This document shows positions 41,481 through 53,489 of a DNA stretch of 64,000 bases, piece after piece. The stretch spans positions 150,001-214,000 of the forward strand of contig CM069435.1 in NCBI GenBank assembly GCA_035610365.1, read 5' to 3'. The notes under the pieces are model-generated. The model had not been told where the DNA came from and did no database searches. It saw only the letters and a program-made list of their open reading frames with translations. A program made the position numbers and the translations under genes. This DNA is from Aquatica leii. Lineage: Eukaryota; Arthropoda; Insecta; Coleoptera; Lampyridae. Within the stretch, counting starts at the first letter, position 1. Each line of letters starts with the position of its first letter.

Positions 41481-42355
41481 ATAAATACAAAACTTATTTA
41501 CACGATTTAAAAATTATAGTTGTGAGTTTGGTTATGCATCTAAAATAATCTTACATACTGACATTACAATAATATTTAATATTAATTCAAAACTGATCAA
41601 GTGCAATAGAAAAAAAAAATAAAATAAGTAATTAACGTGAGTAATAAACTTTGTGATAAATTTTATCACGTTTTAGTAAATATATAAATACAATAGTTTA
41701 TTTACATGATTTAAAAAACCTCCAATTGCTCCAAAGTCAACATGCCTATAGTTGTAAGATTTGTCTGTCCAAAATGTAAAAGTAAGACGGATATAGAAGG
41801 TACTCGATGTATAATGTTCCGTTCATGAAATAATTAAAAGTGAAGAAAGTAAACATTTTTTACCAAATTAATATATAAAATAAGTTAAAAAGCAAAATAA
41901 ACAAACTATAAATAAAAATTGTTTATAAGATCAGAAATAGGTTATGTCTCAAAGTTTATTTGAAAAAAAAATCTTTATTTCAAATGATAACCGTTACTGC
42001 ATGATTTTAGATAATAAATAATATAATTTAAAAAAGTTTAAAATTTGTTTATTGATTGAATTATTGAATGTTTTAACGTTATAAAGACTTCTCAATTTTT
42101 AATTTTATTATATTTTAAAAGCCATTACATAGTAGATTTATATTGTTAAGAAAATCGCTGAAAGTTTTATATTTGGAATAAAAAAACCATAAAGTAAAGT
42201 AAGTCTTTTTATTTCAATATACTTAATAATAAAATACAATTCTAAACTAAACTATGCTAAATCTACATTTAACTCAGAAAAAAATAGCTAACCAAATCTA
42301 AACTAAACTTATATTTATCGCTATGAAGTCTATATCGTCTTAATTCACTAAAATA
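41481..42355. other. No gene seen
   Basis: AT-rich. Two similar phrases ATATAAATACAA...TTATTTACATGATTTAAAAA near 41495 and 41685 suggest an old ~190-bp duplication. Confidence 0.4.
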
Positions 42356-42490
42356 TTATTTTTTCTTTTTTAAATTTAATTTATGTATTCTTTTACTATT
42401 ATTTAATTCTAATTTTAATATATCGATGTTACTTTTAAGTTTTTCATTTTGATTCTTCCTATCACTACACTTCTGTTCACATTTCCTAAA
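42356..42490 (-). pseudogene. Possible C-terminal coiled-coil exon of the 43-kb gene
   Basis: The minus strand is open from an acceptor-like TTTTAG near 42491 to a TAA at 42356-42358. It encodes KCEQKCSDRKNQNEKL and an Ile/Leu-heptad segment ending in KLNLKKKK. This would suit the end of a coiled-coil protein. It is separated from 42912-43985 by a MITE. Linking the two is inference. Confidence 0.35.
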
Positions 42491-42508
42491 ATTTAATTTA
42501 ATAATTAT

Positions 42509-42893
42509 CTTTTCCGTCGATCGTTCATTAATACTTATATTAACGTATAATAATGTATCAAAAGTAGTGCGGTAATAGCCCCTATTACCGCACTACTTTT
42601 GAACCAATGAAATCAACGAATTTCTATTAACGCTCGATTTTTTTTAACCAATAAAATCGTAGAAGCGAATTAAGATTTTTATGAGGTTACGTATATTGTA
42701 TTAGTTAACGTTTTTAAATAAAAAATAAATTAAAAAATTAACTTCTGCATTATTATAATTAAACATTTCCAATAATTGTAGGTTAAGTAACCTGATCACT
42801 AAAATGAAAAAAAAATGATAAAAATAAAACAATTGTTCAGTAGATAAAATTATAAGTAAATGCAAAAATTAATAATATACGATCGACGGAAAA
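42509..42893. mobile_element. 385-bp MITE-like segment with TTTTCCGTCGATCGT ends
   Basis: TTTTCCGTCGATCGT at 42509-42523 is matched by ACGATCGACGGAAAA at 42879-42893. No ORF inside. An internal perfect 21-bp hairpin lies at 42558-42602. No obvious target duplication. Confidence 0.65.
42558..42602. repeat. Perfect 21-bp hairpin with CCC loop
   Basis: TCAAAAGTAGTGCGGTAATA(G) and its exact reverse complement are separated by only CCC. Confidence 0.9.
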
Positions 42894-42911
42894 ACTTAAA
42901 AACCAACTTGT

Positions 42912-43985
42912 TTAATAATATGCAATTAATAATCTTGACAACATTAACGCTCTCGCTCGCTGCGCTCGCTCGCGCGTAAAGATGTCTCGATTATTAATTG
43001 TATTCATTACCAACCTTAAATAACTATTAATATTGTTAATACATTGTTTTTCCATATCCACCAGTTTCACAATAACTTCACTACTTTCTTCCTCACTTTC
43101 TTGACTGTGCTTATCGATTTTAAACGTTTCCCAATCGTCCTCTTCCTTTTGGCAAAAACTTTTTAAAGTTTCCCAGTTTTTCCCCTGTGATGATTGAAGT
43201 GTGACCGGATCAACATACATCACGCAGTCGTTATCATCTCTTGCAATACTTAACGACTGAAACAAAACAAAGGATGTAATTTAATTAAAAAAATTATGTA
43301 CCTTATTGAATCCATCTCCGCAGCTTGCTATAAGAAGCGAAGAGGAAAGTAGAGAAATCATCTGAAATAAAAATAAAATATGTTAATTACATTGAATTTC
43401 AAAACACAAACGAATTGGCTTACCTGCCCATCAACAAATTCGGTTCTCAAAACCGTTTCATGCTATAAAAATATTTTATAACGTTAAAGTAATCCATTCT
43501 TAAAGTGGAATATATATAATAATATTATTAAATTGACAAATGTCAAAAATAACAAAATTGAAACTATTAATAAACAAACAACCAGAAATGATAAAAATAA
43601 ATTTAAATATAAAAATAAAAAGTAAAGTTAGAGTTTAGGATTACGAAGAGGAGAAGTGCTTATATCGAGAATTTCATTATTCATTTTCTATAAAAATATT
43701 GTCAGAATTAGTTAAAATTATAAGACACATTATTAATTACATATAACTTAAAAGTGTGAACAAGCTTAAAAGTTATCTTACTTGATTATTCAAAGGAATT
43801 AAGGTCGACAGGGCACAGTCACGTCACCATTCTATAAAAAATGTGATTGATTAGATTTGGTTACAAAGGTTATCAAAATAAAACAAAAATTATTATTAAA
43901 AGCTTACCTGCAATACAATGTCTTGGATGATATTGATCTTTCTATTTTTTTTTAAACTTAATAAAGCCATGCTTGATGATAATAG
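42912..43985 (-). pseudogene. Unrecognised intron-containing gene, possibly decayed
   Basis: Clear splice structure on the minus strand. Exon 43424-43462 ends CAG|GTAAGC; exon 43303-43361 (about 60 nt) lies between TTTCAG and AAG|GTACAT; the last exon starts after GTTTCAG at 43256 and runs to TAA at 42912. Joined, they stay in one frame. The last exon encodes YVDPVTLQSSQGKNWETL, Ser/Glu-rich sequence and DIFTRERAQRARALMLSRL. Farther upstream an ATG near 43970 opens 21 codons ending CAG|GTAAGC, but the next exon carries a stop, so the 5' part is decayed or my exon choice is wrong. Introns are 45-100 bp, like those of the Polinton genes. I do not recognise the protein. It may be a host gene fragment or belong to the old Polinton near 39-40 kb. 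Confidence 0.45.
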
Positions 43986-44437
43986 TCGATAGTCGGTATT
44001 AAGTGAGTTACACTAACTAAATATGGGTTTATATAATAGATTTTCATTTTATTTCATGAATCTGCAATTAGTTTTATTTTTCAAAACCAAGGTATATGAA
44101 CTTTCTAGTTATTTCAGCGTTACTGTAGATATTTAAACTTTAAAGCGGAAATGAAGTTTTGTTAAGTGAAAATTCCGCATGTACATTCTTTCTAAACCTG
44201 ACAAATATTGTAGTAAGAGTGGGGACAATAAGTAAATTTTAAGATTGAGATAAAAGGTACTCATTTAAGCATTAGAATCAGAATAAGTAGTATAAAATAG
44301 TAAGAGCTTGTATAAACGAATAAATATCATAATTAAATACAATTTCTTTAATATACAATCAACAAATAAAATAATCACATAATCAACATTGGTCCATACG
44401 AGTCGGATTGAATTGTGCAAATTAAGAAAATAAACGT
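43986..44437. other. No gene seen
   Basis: AT-rich sequence between the unrecognised gene and the BEL/Pao relic; no ORF or repeat assigned. Confidence 0.4.
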
Positions 44438-44459
44438 TCACTTTAATACAAAATCAAAT

Positions 44460-44640
44460 ATATAACAAGTGCCAACCAATGAGAAAACATTCCTCCGGTT
44501 CATTGGCAAATTAAAAGTGTATGAAGTGCCAATCAACGAAAATTCAAATCGTCGTTTCAGTGCAAACAAGAAGACATATAAAGTGCCAATCAACGAAAAA
44601 GCAAGCTGTAGATTTAGTGCAGAAATCAAAAATTTCTAAA
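44460..44640. repeat. Three tandem units of about 57-62 bp (AAAGTGCCAATCAACGAAAA)
   Basis: AAGTGCCAACCAATGAGAAA, GAAGTGCCAATCAACGAAAA and AAAGTGCCAATCAACGAAAA start about 60 bp apart. In one frame the two later units read VPINEN/VPINEK..., in the other strand FSLIGTxY. The period is close to 19-20 codons, so it may be a decayed peptide repeat. Confidence 0.7.
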
Positions 44641-44829
44641 TATCATGTATGTACCTAAATCTATAATCATTTAATTCGTTCTATAATCCAATTTGTGTTA
44701 AAAATAGCGAAAATGTGGTTAAATTAAAGCTAGACTAACTCGATTAAACAAATATTTTGAATCAACGATCGCGAAAACATTAACAAGAAAATAATTACGC
44801 AATTATTCTTTAAACTAGAAAAATTTGAG

Positions 44830-46560
44830 AATTCTTAATGGGGTGAGTTTGATACCATACAACCACAATTAGAAGCAACGATTTCATCTAAATCTGATAA
44901 TGAAGAAAAGGGAAAGTTTGAAAAACACTAAATGTTGGGATAGATTAATCATTTATATTTAGCTAATAAGTTTGATGTTTGATTTGGATTACCGAAAACC
45001 AAAGAAAATTTCAAAAAATATTTTGGCGTCCAGATCTCAGCTTAGAATTAAAATGTTACCAATTAAATACAGTCACCTGCGGCACAACTTCGGCCCCGTA
45101 TTTAGCAATTAGATGTTTGTATCAATTAGCTATCGATATTGTACATTAATTTCTTTTAGCTAGCAGGGTTATTAAAGAAGAATTTTATGTAGATGATTTG
45201 ATCACAGGGTCAAACTCAATTAAAGAACTTAAAAATCTTCAACAGAAATTTTGTCAAGGACGTGCAGGGTTACAATTACGTAAGTGGTCAAGTAATAATA
45301 GAGAAATTTTACAAGGAATAAAATTAAATAAGGAATTAGAATTAGATATTTTAGATTTAGGCGAAAGTTAACAAAATAAGACACTTGGTTTACGTTAGAA
45401 CCCAAAATACACACACACACAATACTCTATTCAACAACAGTTTTTAATCACAAAACCGTTTATATTATTAACAATTTCTCAAATTTACGACCCATTAGGC
45501 TTGATAGGTCCAATAATTGTAGTTTCAAAATTAATTGTACAAGAATTATGGAGATTAAAAATAGGATTGGATGAAACAGTACCTCAATCGCTACTGTGCA
45601 AATGGATTAAATTTAAACACAGGCTTTATTCCTTAAATACTATAAACATACCGCGACAAGCAATCATTTCCAATTATATTAAAATAGAAATTCATGGATT
45701 TGCGAATGCACCTGAGAAAGCTTAAGGTAGTTGCACCTACACTAGATGCGTTCAGAATAACAATTTAATAGTCACGTGAATTGTGCGCGGTAGTATTTAA
45801 TAAAAAAGATTTTTGCATCATTTAAAATTACATTTGATCAGCGGAATTTTTGGACTGATTTGACAATTACGTTAGCGTGGATTCGCGGTTCTCCAAGTAA
45901 ATGGAAAATTTTTATTGGTAATTGTGTGGGTGAAATTCAATCGATAAGTCATTGTACAGAATAGTATCATGTTATTTCTTCATGGAAACTTATTATCAAC
46001 GGGGTACTAGCTCCAATATTTTAGTAAATTCTAGTCTTTGGTGGAATGGTCTACATTGGTTAGTAAAAAATAAAAACGAATGAAAGTTTCACGAACCCAA
46101 AAATATTAGTAATCAAAATTTAGAAGAACGTGTTTTAGTAAATATAGTAACAAACATTAATAAAGTCGGGTTAATAGACAACTTTTCAGATTTGAAACGT
46201 TTAAAAAGAACTGTAGCGTACCTTCTTAAGTTTAGAATAAATGCTAGCACTTTATTGATTGATGTATGACAATTTGGTACTTTACCTGTAACCGAAATGA
46301 ACAATGCATTAATATATTTAGTACGTATGGTTCAAAGAGAATGTTTGTCGTACAAGGAGCTGAGTAATCATAAAACCGTGAGTAATAAAACTATAATACT
46401 ATCTCTTAATCCGTCTCTTGATAAAAATAATCTAATAAGAGTAGGAGGTAGGATACAAAAATCTAATTGTACGTACGACCAGTAAACATTTACTTAGACA
46501 ATAGATCAAATTTTATCGTTCACGCTCACCTCATTTTAGAGAAATTTGGGAAGCCGGAAT
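44830..46560 (+). pseudogene. BEL/Pao gag fragment and reverse transcriptase relic
   Basis: Gag-like EFDTIQPQLEA at about 44846. RT: YQLNTVTCGTTSAPYLAIR (about 45059), then the catalytic FYVDDLITGS (45182), then LRKWSSNN, then SQIYDPLGLIGPIIVVSKL (45477 on) and QELWRLKIGLDE. 'Y.LNTVT.GT..AP.LA.R', 'YVDD...GS' and 'YDPLGL..P' together are diagnostic of BEL/Pao. Many stops and frame changes occur. Confidence 0.85.
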
Positions 46561-46591
46561 AAAATTAACAAAATATCATTTAAAAAGGGTA

Positions 46592-47083
46592 GTGAAAGAA
46601 TCAAAACTAACGTTCAAAGAGTTTACCACAGTTTTAACACAAATTGAGGATATCTTAAATTCCCGACCGCTTTGTCCTTTATCATCAAACCCTGAAGACA
46701 CGTCAGCATTAACTCCAGCACCTTTTTTAATTGGAAAATCGTTAACGGCACTACCTGAACCAAATATTACTAACATATCAACTAACAAATTTAAATTAAT
46801 GAAATCATTACGCCAACACTTCTGGAAACGATGGCAGAAAGAAGTAGTATCCAAGTTGCAAGCTCGTGCGAAGTGGAAGCAAAATAGTGCAAGCCTAATT
46901 AAAGTGGGAACACTAGTGTTAGTGAAAAGTGACAACGATTACCCAACTAAGTGGATAATAGGAAGAGTGACAAAACTTCATTCAGGAACAGATGGTATTC
47001 TTAGGGTGGTTACCATTAAAACTCAAAATAGTGTAATTAAACGCGCTGTTAGACAAATTTGTGCGTTACCACTAGACACATAA
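46592..47083 (+). pseudogene. BEL/Pao integrase C-terminal region (DUF5641-type)
   Basis: A 163-codon open segment: LTFKEFTTVLTQIEDILNSR, then LTPAPFLIGKSLTALPEP, then QHFWKRWQKEVVSKLQAR, then DNDYPTKWIIGRVTKLHSG. These match the end of BEL/Pao integrases ('E..LNSRPL', 'LTP..FL.G', 'FW.RW..EYL..LQ.R', 'W..GR'). The catalytic core upstream is mostly lost. The ORF has no internal stop although the rest of the element is decayed. Confidence 0.85.
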
Positions 47084-47149
47084 AAAAATATTTTTTTTAT
47101 TAAACAAGTAATAATGATATAGAAATGATTTAGAATTCTAGTAGTTATA

Positions 47150-48016
47150 TGTACTGTGCTACCAAGTTTACAAAAACCCCGGAAAATATGCGAACTAATT
47201 TAAAGGACAAATTGTGTCGACCAATCGTATAGCGCGATTCGTTAAAGTACATTTAAAATCATAAGCATTTATTTATTAATTTTGTCGGCATTTTAGTTTT
47301 TATTTACGTTGTTATTTTGGCTTTTTATATTACTTTTTGCGTTTAATTTGAATTTTCGTTTTGATTGTGAACAAATCTGTTCTTTTTAGAACAATATATT
47401 CTAATTTACATAAGTAGGAAACTATGAAGTTGTTAGTTAGTCTGTAATTATATAAACAAATTTTTGCACTTGCGTAGTAGTTAGAAATATTATGCCACGT
47501 ATAATTCAAATATATTTTTTGAAATTCGCGGTTGTAATATTTACTATCTAACTAACAACTTCATAGTTTCCTACTTGTGGATTAACTCGTACGTAGCTCC
47601 GTTCCTACGAGATAGCGTTTAGCCTCAGATTTAATATTCCAATTTACCTTTAAAACATTTGGTAAGTATTTTTAGGTAAAAATTATTTCTAATTAATTTG
47701 TAACACAAAAAAAGTTATTTATTTTGGTTATAGTAAAAAAGCAGCAATAATTCAAATAAAATTTTGTATTACAGTTTAAAATCATGGAAAGCAGAACCCG
47801 AAAAGTCGTTCATTCGGAAGCACAAAACATTCGTAATGTCATCGATTTCTTCGATAAATAGAAAGCAGATGGTCAATGGATATATCCAATCGAAAAAGCT
47901 TCTGAACTGGCTGTTGCTGCAACAGGGAAATCTTTAAGTTTTATTAAGAAAATTCGTATAGAATCTAATGTTGCCGGAGACACACATAATTATGCGAAAC
48001 TTAAAAAAACAAGATT
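47150..48016 (+). mobile_element. Dead relative of the 10-kb IS630-Tc1-mariner transposon
   Basis: The left end matches 9918 onward. An ATG at 47784 opens a sequence matching the first ~75 residues of the transposase (HSEAQNI, FFDK, AVAATGKS, FIKKIR) but with an in-frame TAG at 47858-47860. Similarity is lost after about 48016. A leader intron is predicted at 47662-47774, as in the intact copy. Confidence 0.75.
47412..47576. mobile_element. 165-bp hairpin element inserted in the transposon leader
   Basis: AAGTAGGAAACTATGAAGTT(GTTAGTTAG) at 47412-47440 and its perfect 29-bp reverse complement at 47548-47576. The counterpart region of the 10-kb copy lacks it. Confidence 0.8.
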
Positions 48017-49369
48017 TTAACATACCCTACAGGTCACAATTTAATTTGAAACTTAAACTCTTAAACAGAATAGTAATTTCCACGAACTCTTTTATTTAAC
48101 TTATTTTTTGCACAAAGAAGTTCAAACGTAACACCGTCGAATACTGTGCTGTAACAAAGCAGATCATAATTGGGAAAGCGTCATCTATTAAATAATTCTA
48201 GAATTCTGAACGCTGGTTTGTTTTACTACCGGACCGTTTCTTCTCTACTTACTGTATTGCTTGCTGACAATAACAAAAATACCATAACATTTTTGATGAA
48301 AAAAAGCCTGAAACTGCATTGAATGTGCTACGTCAATATCGTCAATGTTGATAAAATTAGGTCACAAAAAAGTTTTGAATAGTACGTAAGAGTTTTGTCT
48401 TCTTGAAAGAAATTAATGTATTAAAAAAAGAAGCCATTATAACGCCACGCAGTTCATTTACATCTTCGGTAATGTTGACCAAGAAGAAAAACGGTATGTG
48501 TCTCTCGAACAAAAAATTGGCAATGAACGACTAGTCGGTACTTCAAAGCAAACTAAGAAGTTCTTAGGTTCTAGGTTTGTGTAAGTATTATCAAATGTTT
48601 GTTTTTGAATTGGTCAACATTGCAAAACGGTTTACACGGGAGGCACAAAAAAACTGCGTTAATCTCACATTTAAATGATTAAAATAAAACTTAATTATTT
48701 AATTGCAAATCTAAGTTAGTCTACTTTGCCAAACTAGAGTTCGATGTGTAGGTACCTATTCGATAGGCAGTAAAAAGAGTAATTAAATAGACGTTTTATG
48801 TCTCCATTGGAAGATTTTTGTCACTAAAATGATAACTATTTATTATTTAAAATAATATAATGTTAGGTAGTTCTAATCAAGTAAATTATTATCAAAAAAT
48901 TAAAGCAAAAGTTAAAGACAAAACAAGGAAATTCAAAACTGAAAGGTAAAAATTAGTTTATACGGCGAGAAGGCTGCAGATATCCTGTATAGAAGAAAAT
49001 TTTCTTTTAGTTCACGTATCTATTGCGTTAAAAGACATTTAATCGGTTTTTATTTATTTTGTTTTATTAGTTTACGAATTTTTTTTAAACAAAGTCAAAA
49101 CTACACATTTACATGCATTGTAGAAACAGAAATTTAGAAAATGAGGGTCCATCTGAAATATTTCACTTCCTACTTAATCCTTAACCCCTCTTAAAACCCC
49201 ACCTTGCACAGGTACTCACCATCCTACTACGTAGAATTGGTTCAAAACGGTACAAGTTACTTAACGGTACCAATAGCACACCTGTATCACTACTTGGGCG
49301 GTTTCACTAAATCCAAGGATACAACGGAGAACGTAGTGACTTGCAGGTAGCGCCACTGACGGTAACATC
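48017..49369. other. No gene seen
   Basis: Mostly AT-rich. May include unrecognisable remains of the transposase downstream of 48016. The stretch 49180-49370 is less AT-rich. Confidence 0.4.
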
Positions 49370-49531
49370 ATGAAATTTAGAAATCCTTCAATTTGTACTG
49401 AAGAAGAGGCTGATCAGTACCTGCGCGACTCATCTGCCGCTCACCTGGAATGTTTCGCGTTCTGTAAAATCGGGATGCCGCGCTGTTCGTTTTTTACATT
49501 AATTGGGAAAGGTTCGTATTATTTTTTTTAA
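49370..49531 (+). CDS. 53-codon ORF in a locally GC-richer patch, possible exon
   Basis: ATG at 49370 opens MKFRNPSICTEEEADQYLRD, followed by AAHLECFAFCKIGMPRC, then stops at 49529. Codon use is richer in G and C than in any neighbouring open stretch. The C-x3-C pair after an acidic helix faintly recalls insect odorant-binding proteins, but the first-Cys spacing is short and no partner exons or strong donor were found. It is as likely to be chance or repeat-derived. Confidence 0.2.
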   Translation: MKFRNPSICTEEEADQYLRDSSAAHLECFAFCKIGMPRCSFFTLIGKGSYYFF

Positions 49532-52500
49532 AACAATTAATTTAAAGAATTGATCTCCTGATTTAACGCCGTTGAATATTCAATATTTTTAAACAGCTCA
49601 TGTTGGATTAGCAAACTTGTTTGCAAATATTCATACTTCAATATTTTTTAGAAATCTTATGGCTCAGAAAAAAAATTATTTAATTATAATCAAGAATTTT
49701 ATAGGTTAATTTATATGAATAAAAATTTAAAGAGATTTTCGTATCGACGTAGTATTAAGGTTCCAGTCTTAACGTAGCGTTGAAGTCTCCGCAATATCTA
49801 ACTGCAATTACTAAAATTTAAGATGAAATTGAACTTTTAAAATATATCATGGAAACGAAAAAACACTCGCTTCCTTATTTGGCATTAATTAAAACAACAC
49901 GTTTTAATATCAACGTTTTAATGTAATAAATTTGATTTTTTATGTTACATTTGCACCAATTTTAAAACTTAAATATTCTTGCTAACGCGAATGATCTAAG
50001 TTTCTTAGTGATATAATTTATAAATATGTTATTTATACTGCCGGGTCAGTTGCAAGCACAGATGTTTATTAAAATAAAAGACAATTTTTATGCAATTTAT
50101 GTTATAATTAACGTCAACATGAAACATGATGTAGAATTTAATTTCGATACAGATTGTGCTAATGATGGACAGTAAATTTTTAAAGTTGTTTGCACTTGTA
50201 AAGGGTTATAAATTTATTTAGCAATCGGTAATCAACTTTATGATCCATGTTCACCATTTACAAATTTACAACGAAGTAGAACTCGCTTGTAATTTCCAAA
50301 GTCGTAACAGTAAAATTGCGTGCAGTTTGATTATACCTACTTTAGGTATAGGTATGCATCTTTATAGATAGGCAAGAAACAGCGGTCATTACCATAGTTT
50401 CCAGATTTGGAAATTTTTTTTTTACTGCTTCAAAAAAATATTTTTGTTTTTAACAATTCAATTGAATTCAAGATTATTACGATCACATTAACTCATGCTC
50501 GCGTTATAACATACATGATGGTAATTACCTACATTAAAGTAATGACGGCTCGCAAATTAATGCAATTCTTGAAATTGTTTGAGGTTTAACATTTAAAATA
50601 CCAACATAATAGTGTTTTATTACTGAATTAAATATAAGACACTATTTGTTTTGTTTTTGTTCTTTAGTTTTTATTAAAAAAATTATTTTCATTTTGATAG
50701 TAATTGTGATAAATTTGCTGCTCAGATATACAGCTCATTTGTATCTGATGTCTGTATTAAGTCATTATTATAATTTTAAGGTGTTATTAATTTATAACCA
50801 AATTAATGCATTATAAAATAGTATTCAAAACACATTTTTGACTATACATGTACATACTTAAAGAAAAGAACTAAGTAAATATTTTTAATTAAAAACATAA
50901 ACTATGTATAGGCGTTGACTGAAAAACATTGTATAGTAGTACCTACTCGAATAATTGCAAACTCAAAATTTGTCTAAATTTTTTGTACATACTTTTTTCT
51001 ATTTCTGGTTATCTATGTAAGTACATAAATAACAACCGTTCTTAAAAACTTGTTAAACAATCTAAACTACTTTTAAATAACCTTCGAATCTATAAATACT
51101 TACATAAGTTTGCTTAAAAATTAACCGTTATACCATCAAAACATTCGGTCTTTGTCCATAATTTTTTTAGTGGTTTTTAGTTTCTGTTTTGAAAGATTTT
51201 TGTTCAACAATTTTGATTTCGTATACTTCAATATTTTGTCCAAAAATCTTTATATTGGTGCACTTAAAATCTAATTCTATTAAAGCTACTTCTTTTCTAT
51301 CTAAATAGATGTTTGACAAAAACTGTTATTGAAGTTTAGAAAGTCAACAATTTCGGACAAATAAATAAATTTTTAACTGCATTTGATTAAGTTGTCTTAT
51401 GGTTACTTGTTAGAGCAAACCAAGAAAAAGTATAAATGGAATATCTTGGTTATGTGTAATACTTTTGGAAAAAGTTATTTAGAAGAAATTTAAACAAAAA
51501 TAACCACAGAAGCATTAAGAAATAATACAAACAGATTTTTTACAACAATTAATAAATACTACATCTTTAAGTGTCTTTTTTAGTATAGTTCTATCAGAAA
51601 ATGAAGAAAAAACGTGGTTGTTTTTAAGTAAGACGCGCACTTTCAGTTTTAAAACCGTAATTGCCTTGTTGTATATATTTAATATGCACGAATCGTTAAA
51701 CTGCTTATCCTTTTTGTTGTTTATTTCTTTATAAAGACATGAAGTGACAAGTGTGGACAGCTGTCACAATTTGAAAAATGTAGGTAACTGACATTCAAAG
51801 TATCCTTCAAAGAATATACAAGCACGTACGAGTCTCGTCTTTTTAATTAAATAAACCTTATATCGAAGCGTTCAACCAACAGTAACCTTCGTCAAAAACT
51901 CATTACCTTTTATGTCAGTAATTTAACACGATCATCCTAATTAAACACTCAAAATATATTATTAAACAATTAAAGCAAGTGATTTAACAAGTTTGGTTTT
52001 GAAATGGCAAAACATATGTTGTTTTCATGTATTAAGTAAACAAATAGTAAATTTTAGTGCATCTTCTTTGAAAAATGTGCTTTATTTGGCCGAAAACTAT
52101 TTACCGTTGGGCTTGTTTGTAATTTTGCTTAGAAATAACGCTTAATTAGCGGCGGTCGGAGTTACGCCGTTAACCATATGCTTTAAAGTAGCAAAACAGA
52201 AATAAAATTCCATCAGCATGCATTTGCAAACTAGAGAGTAGGCAATTAAAAAAAAAAGGTAATAGTTTCTTCAATGTTATAAGTCGTGTAGTTATTTCTA
52301 AAGTTTAAGCGATCGATAGTGGCTTCCGGAAAGTACACGTATCAGGACTTAAAAATTTTCATATACATTAGTTGGGAGTATAATCTGACACGTACATTTA
52401 AATAGGAATCCTATGTTTTTTTATTTGAAATGTATTAAACACTTCAGTAGGTCAGTATATTCCCACGAGCTCCAAAGGTCCGTACATACTATCATCATAT

Positions 52501-53489
52501 CATTAACATCGACAAGAAGAATGACAACGATGAGGCATACAAACATCACACGCACGCGGCGAAGTGATGCAATTGATCCGTATGCAACGTGCATCTGAGT
52601 AAAAGACACTTAATTAAATCAAACTATTGAATCTGGCCAAGTGATGCGCATTAATGAGGCGCGGCGGCTCTTCTGACTGACATTTCAAGCTGAGAGTTCT
52701 GGACTGATGATTGCTAATGGTAAATCGCAAATGTCCACTATGTCACTTTTGTCCATTACCGATGATCGGTGTCCGCATAGTTTGTACGTTATTTAAGTGC
52801 AAGTACGGCTTCAATTGCTCATTGACGATAATGCTAAAAGTCCCCAAGATACCTTTACTATTTTAACTTAACATTCAAGACCATCTTTCGATGCGAGAGA
52901 TACTAGTACAATGACACCCTAGCGCAAAATCTTCTTTTGGTATTAAACACTTAGATTCTCGGTAATTTCTACATGTACCTGATACGTGAAACTTTACTTA
53001 AGCACGCATTATAAGCCAGTAATTATAACATTACCGTTTTTGTAGAAAAAATACAAATACGTGAAATTTTTATTATTTCTTCTTAAATATATTACCATCC
53101 GAACATAATAAATCGCAAGGCGTTAATTGTCATAACCTAATTAAATATCCGTAAACGAATCATAAATTGCCATAACTTCGATTGTAAAATTTTCTTTGAA
53201 TAGGCGTGCTCGATGAATTGTTTTGAATAAATTTGCAGATATCTTTAGTTTATTTCTTTGTAAAGTTTTTGTAAGCAAGTTTTTCAACAATATATTAGTT
53301 TAGTGTAGAAAAAAGGTTTTGAGAATTTATAAAAATAAAAATAAAAAATAAAATAATATAATAATATAATATAATAAACCTATTTTGAGTTAAAGAATTA
53401 ATGGAAAAATAAACTCTAAAATAATATGCAAAATAAACGCCTAAACAAAGTATATTAAGTTGTATATTATTTTCCTCCTGTATTGAACT
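49532..53489. other. Long interval without a supported gene
   Basis: About 4 kb. Most is AT-rich with only random short ORFs. About 52300-52800 is less AT-rich and lacks obvious repeats, with TTAATTAA and ATTAATGAGGCGCGGCGG words; it could be unique non-coding sequence, but nothing can be assigned. Confidence 0.45.

Larger units (their letters stand above)
44438..47083 (+). mobile_element. Decayed BEL/Pao LTR retrotransposon (internal region)
   Basis: Fragments in order: a short tandem repeat, gag-like sequence, RT with the BEL-type YVDD segment, and an integrase C-terminal region. LTRs were not located, so the limits are those of the coding relics. Confidence 0.75.

Noticed and set aside
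50407-50589. 60-codon hydrophobic ORF
   Set aside because: Short, AT-rich, with no motif; consistent with chance.
52300-52800. Conserved regulatory element
   Set aside because: Only a mildly higher GC content and some TAATTA words support it; no comparative evidence is available.
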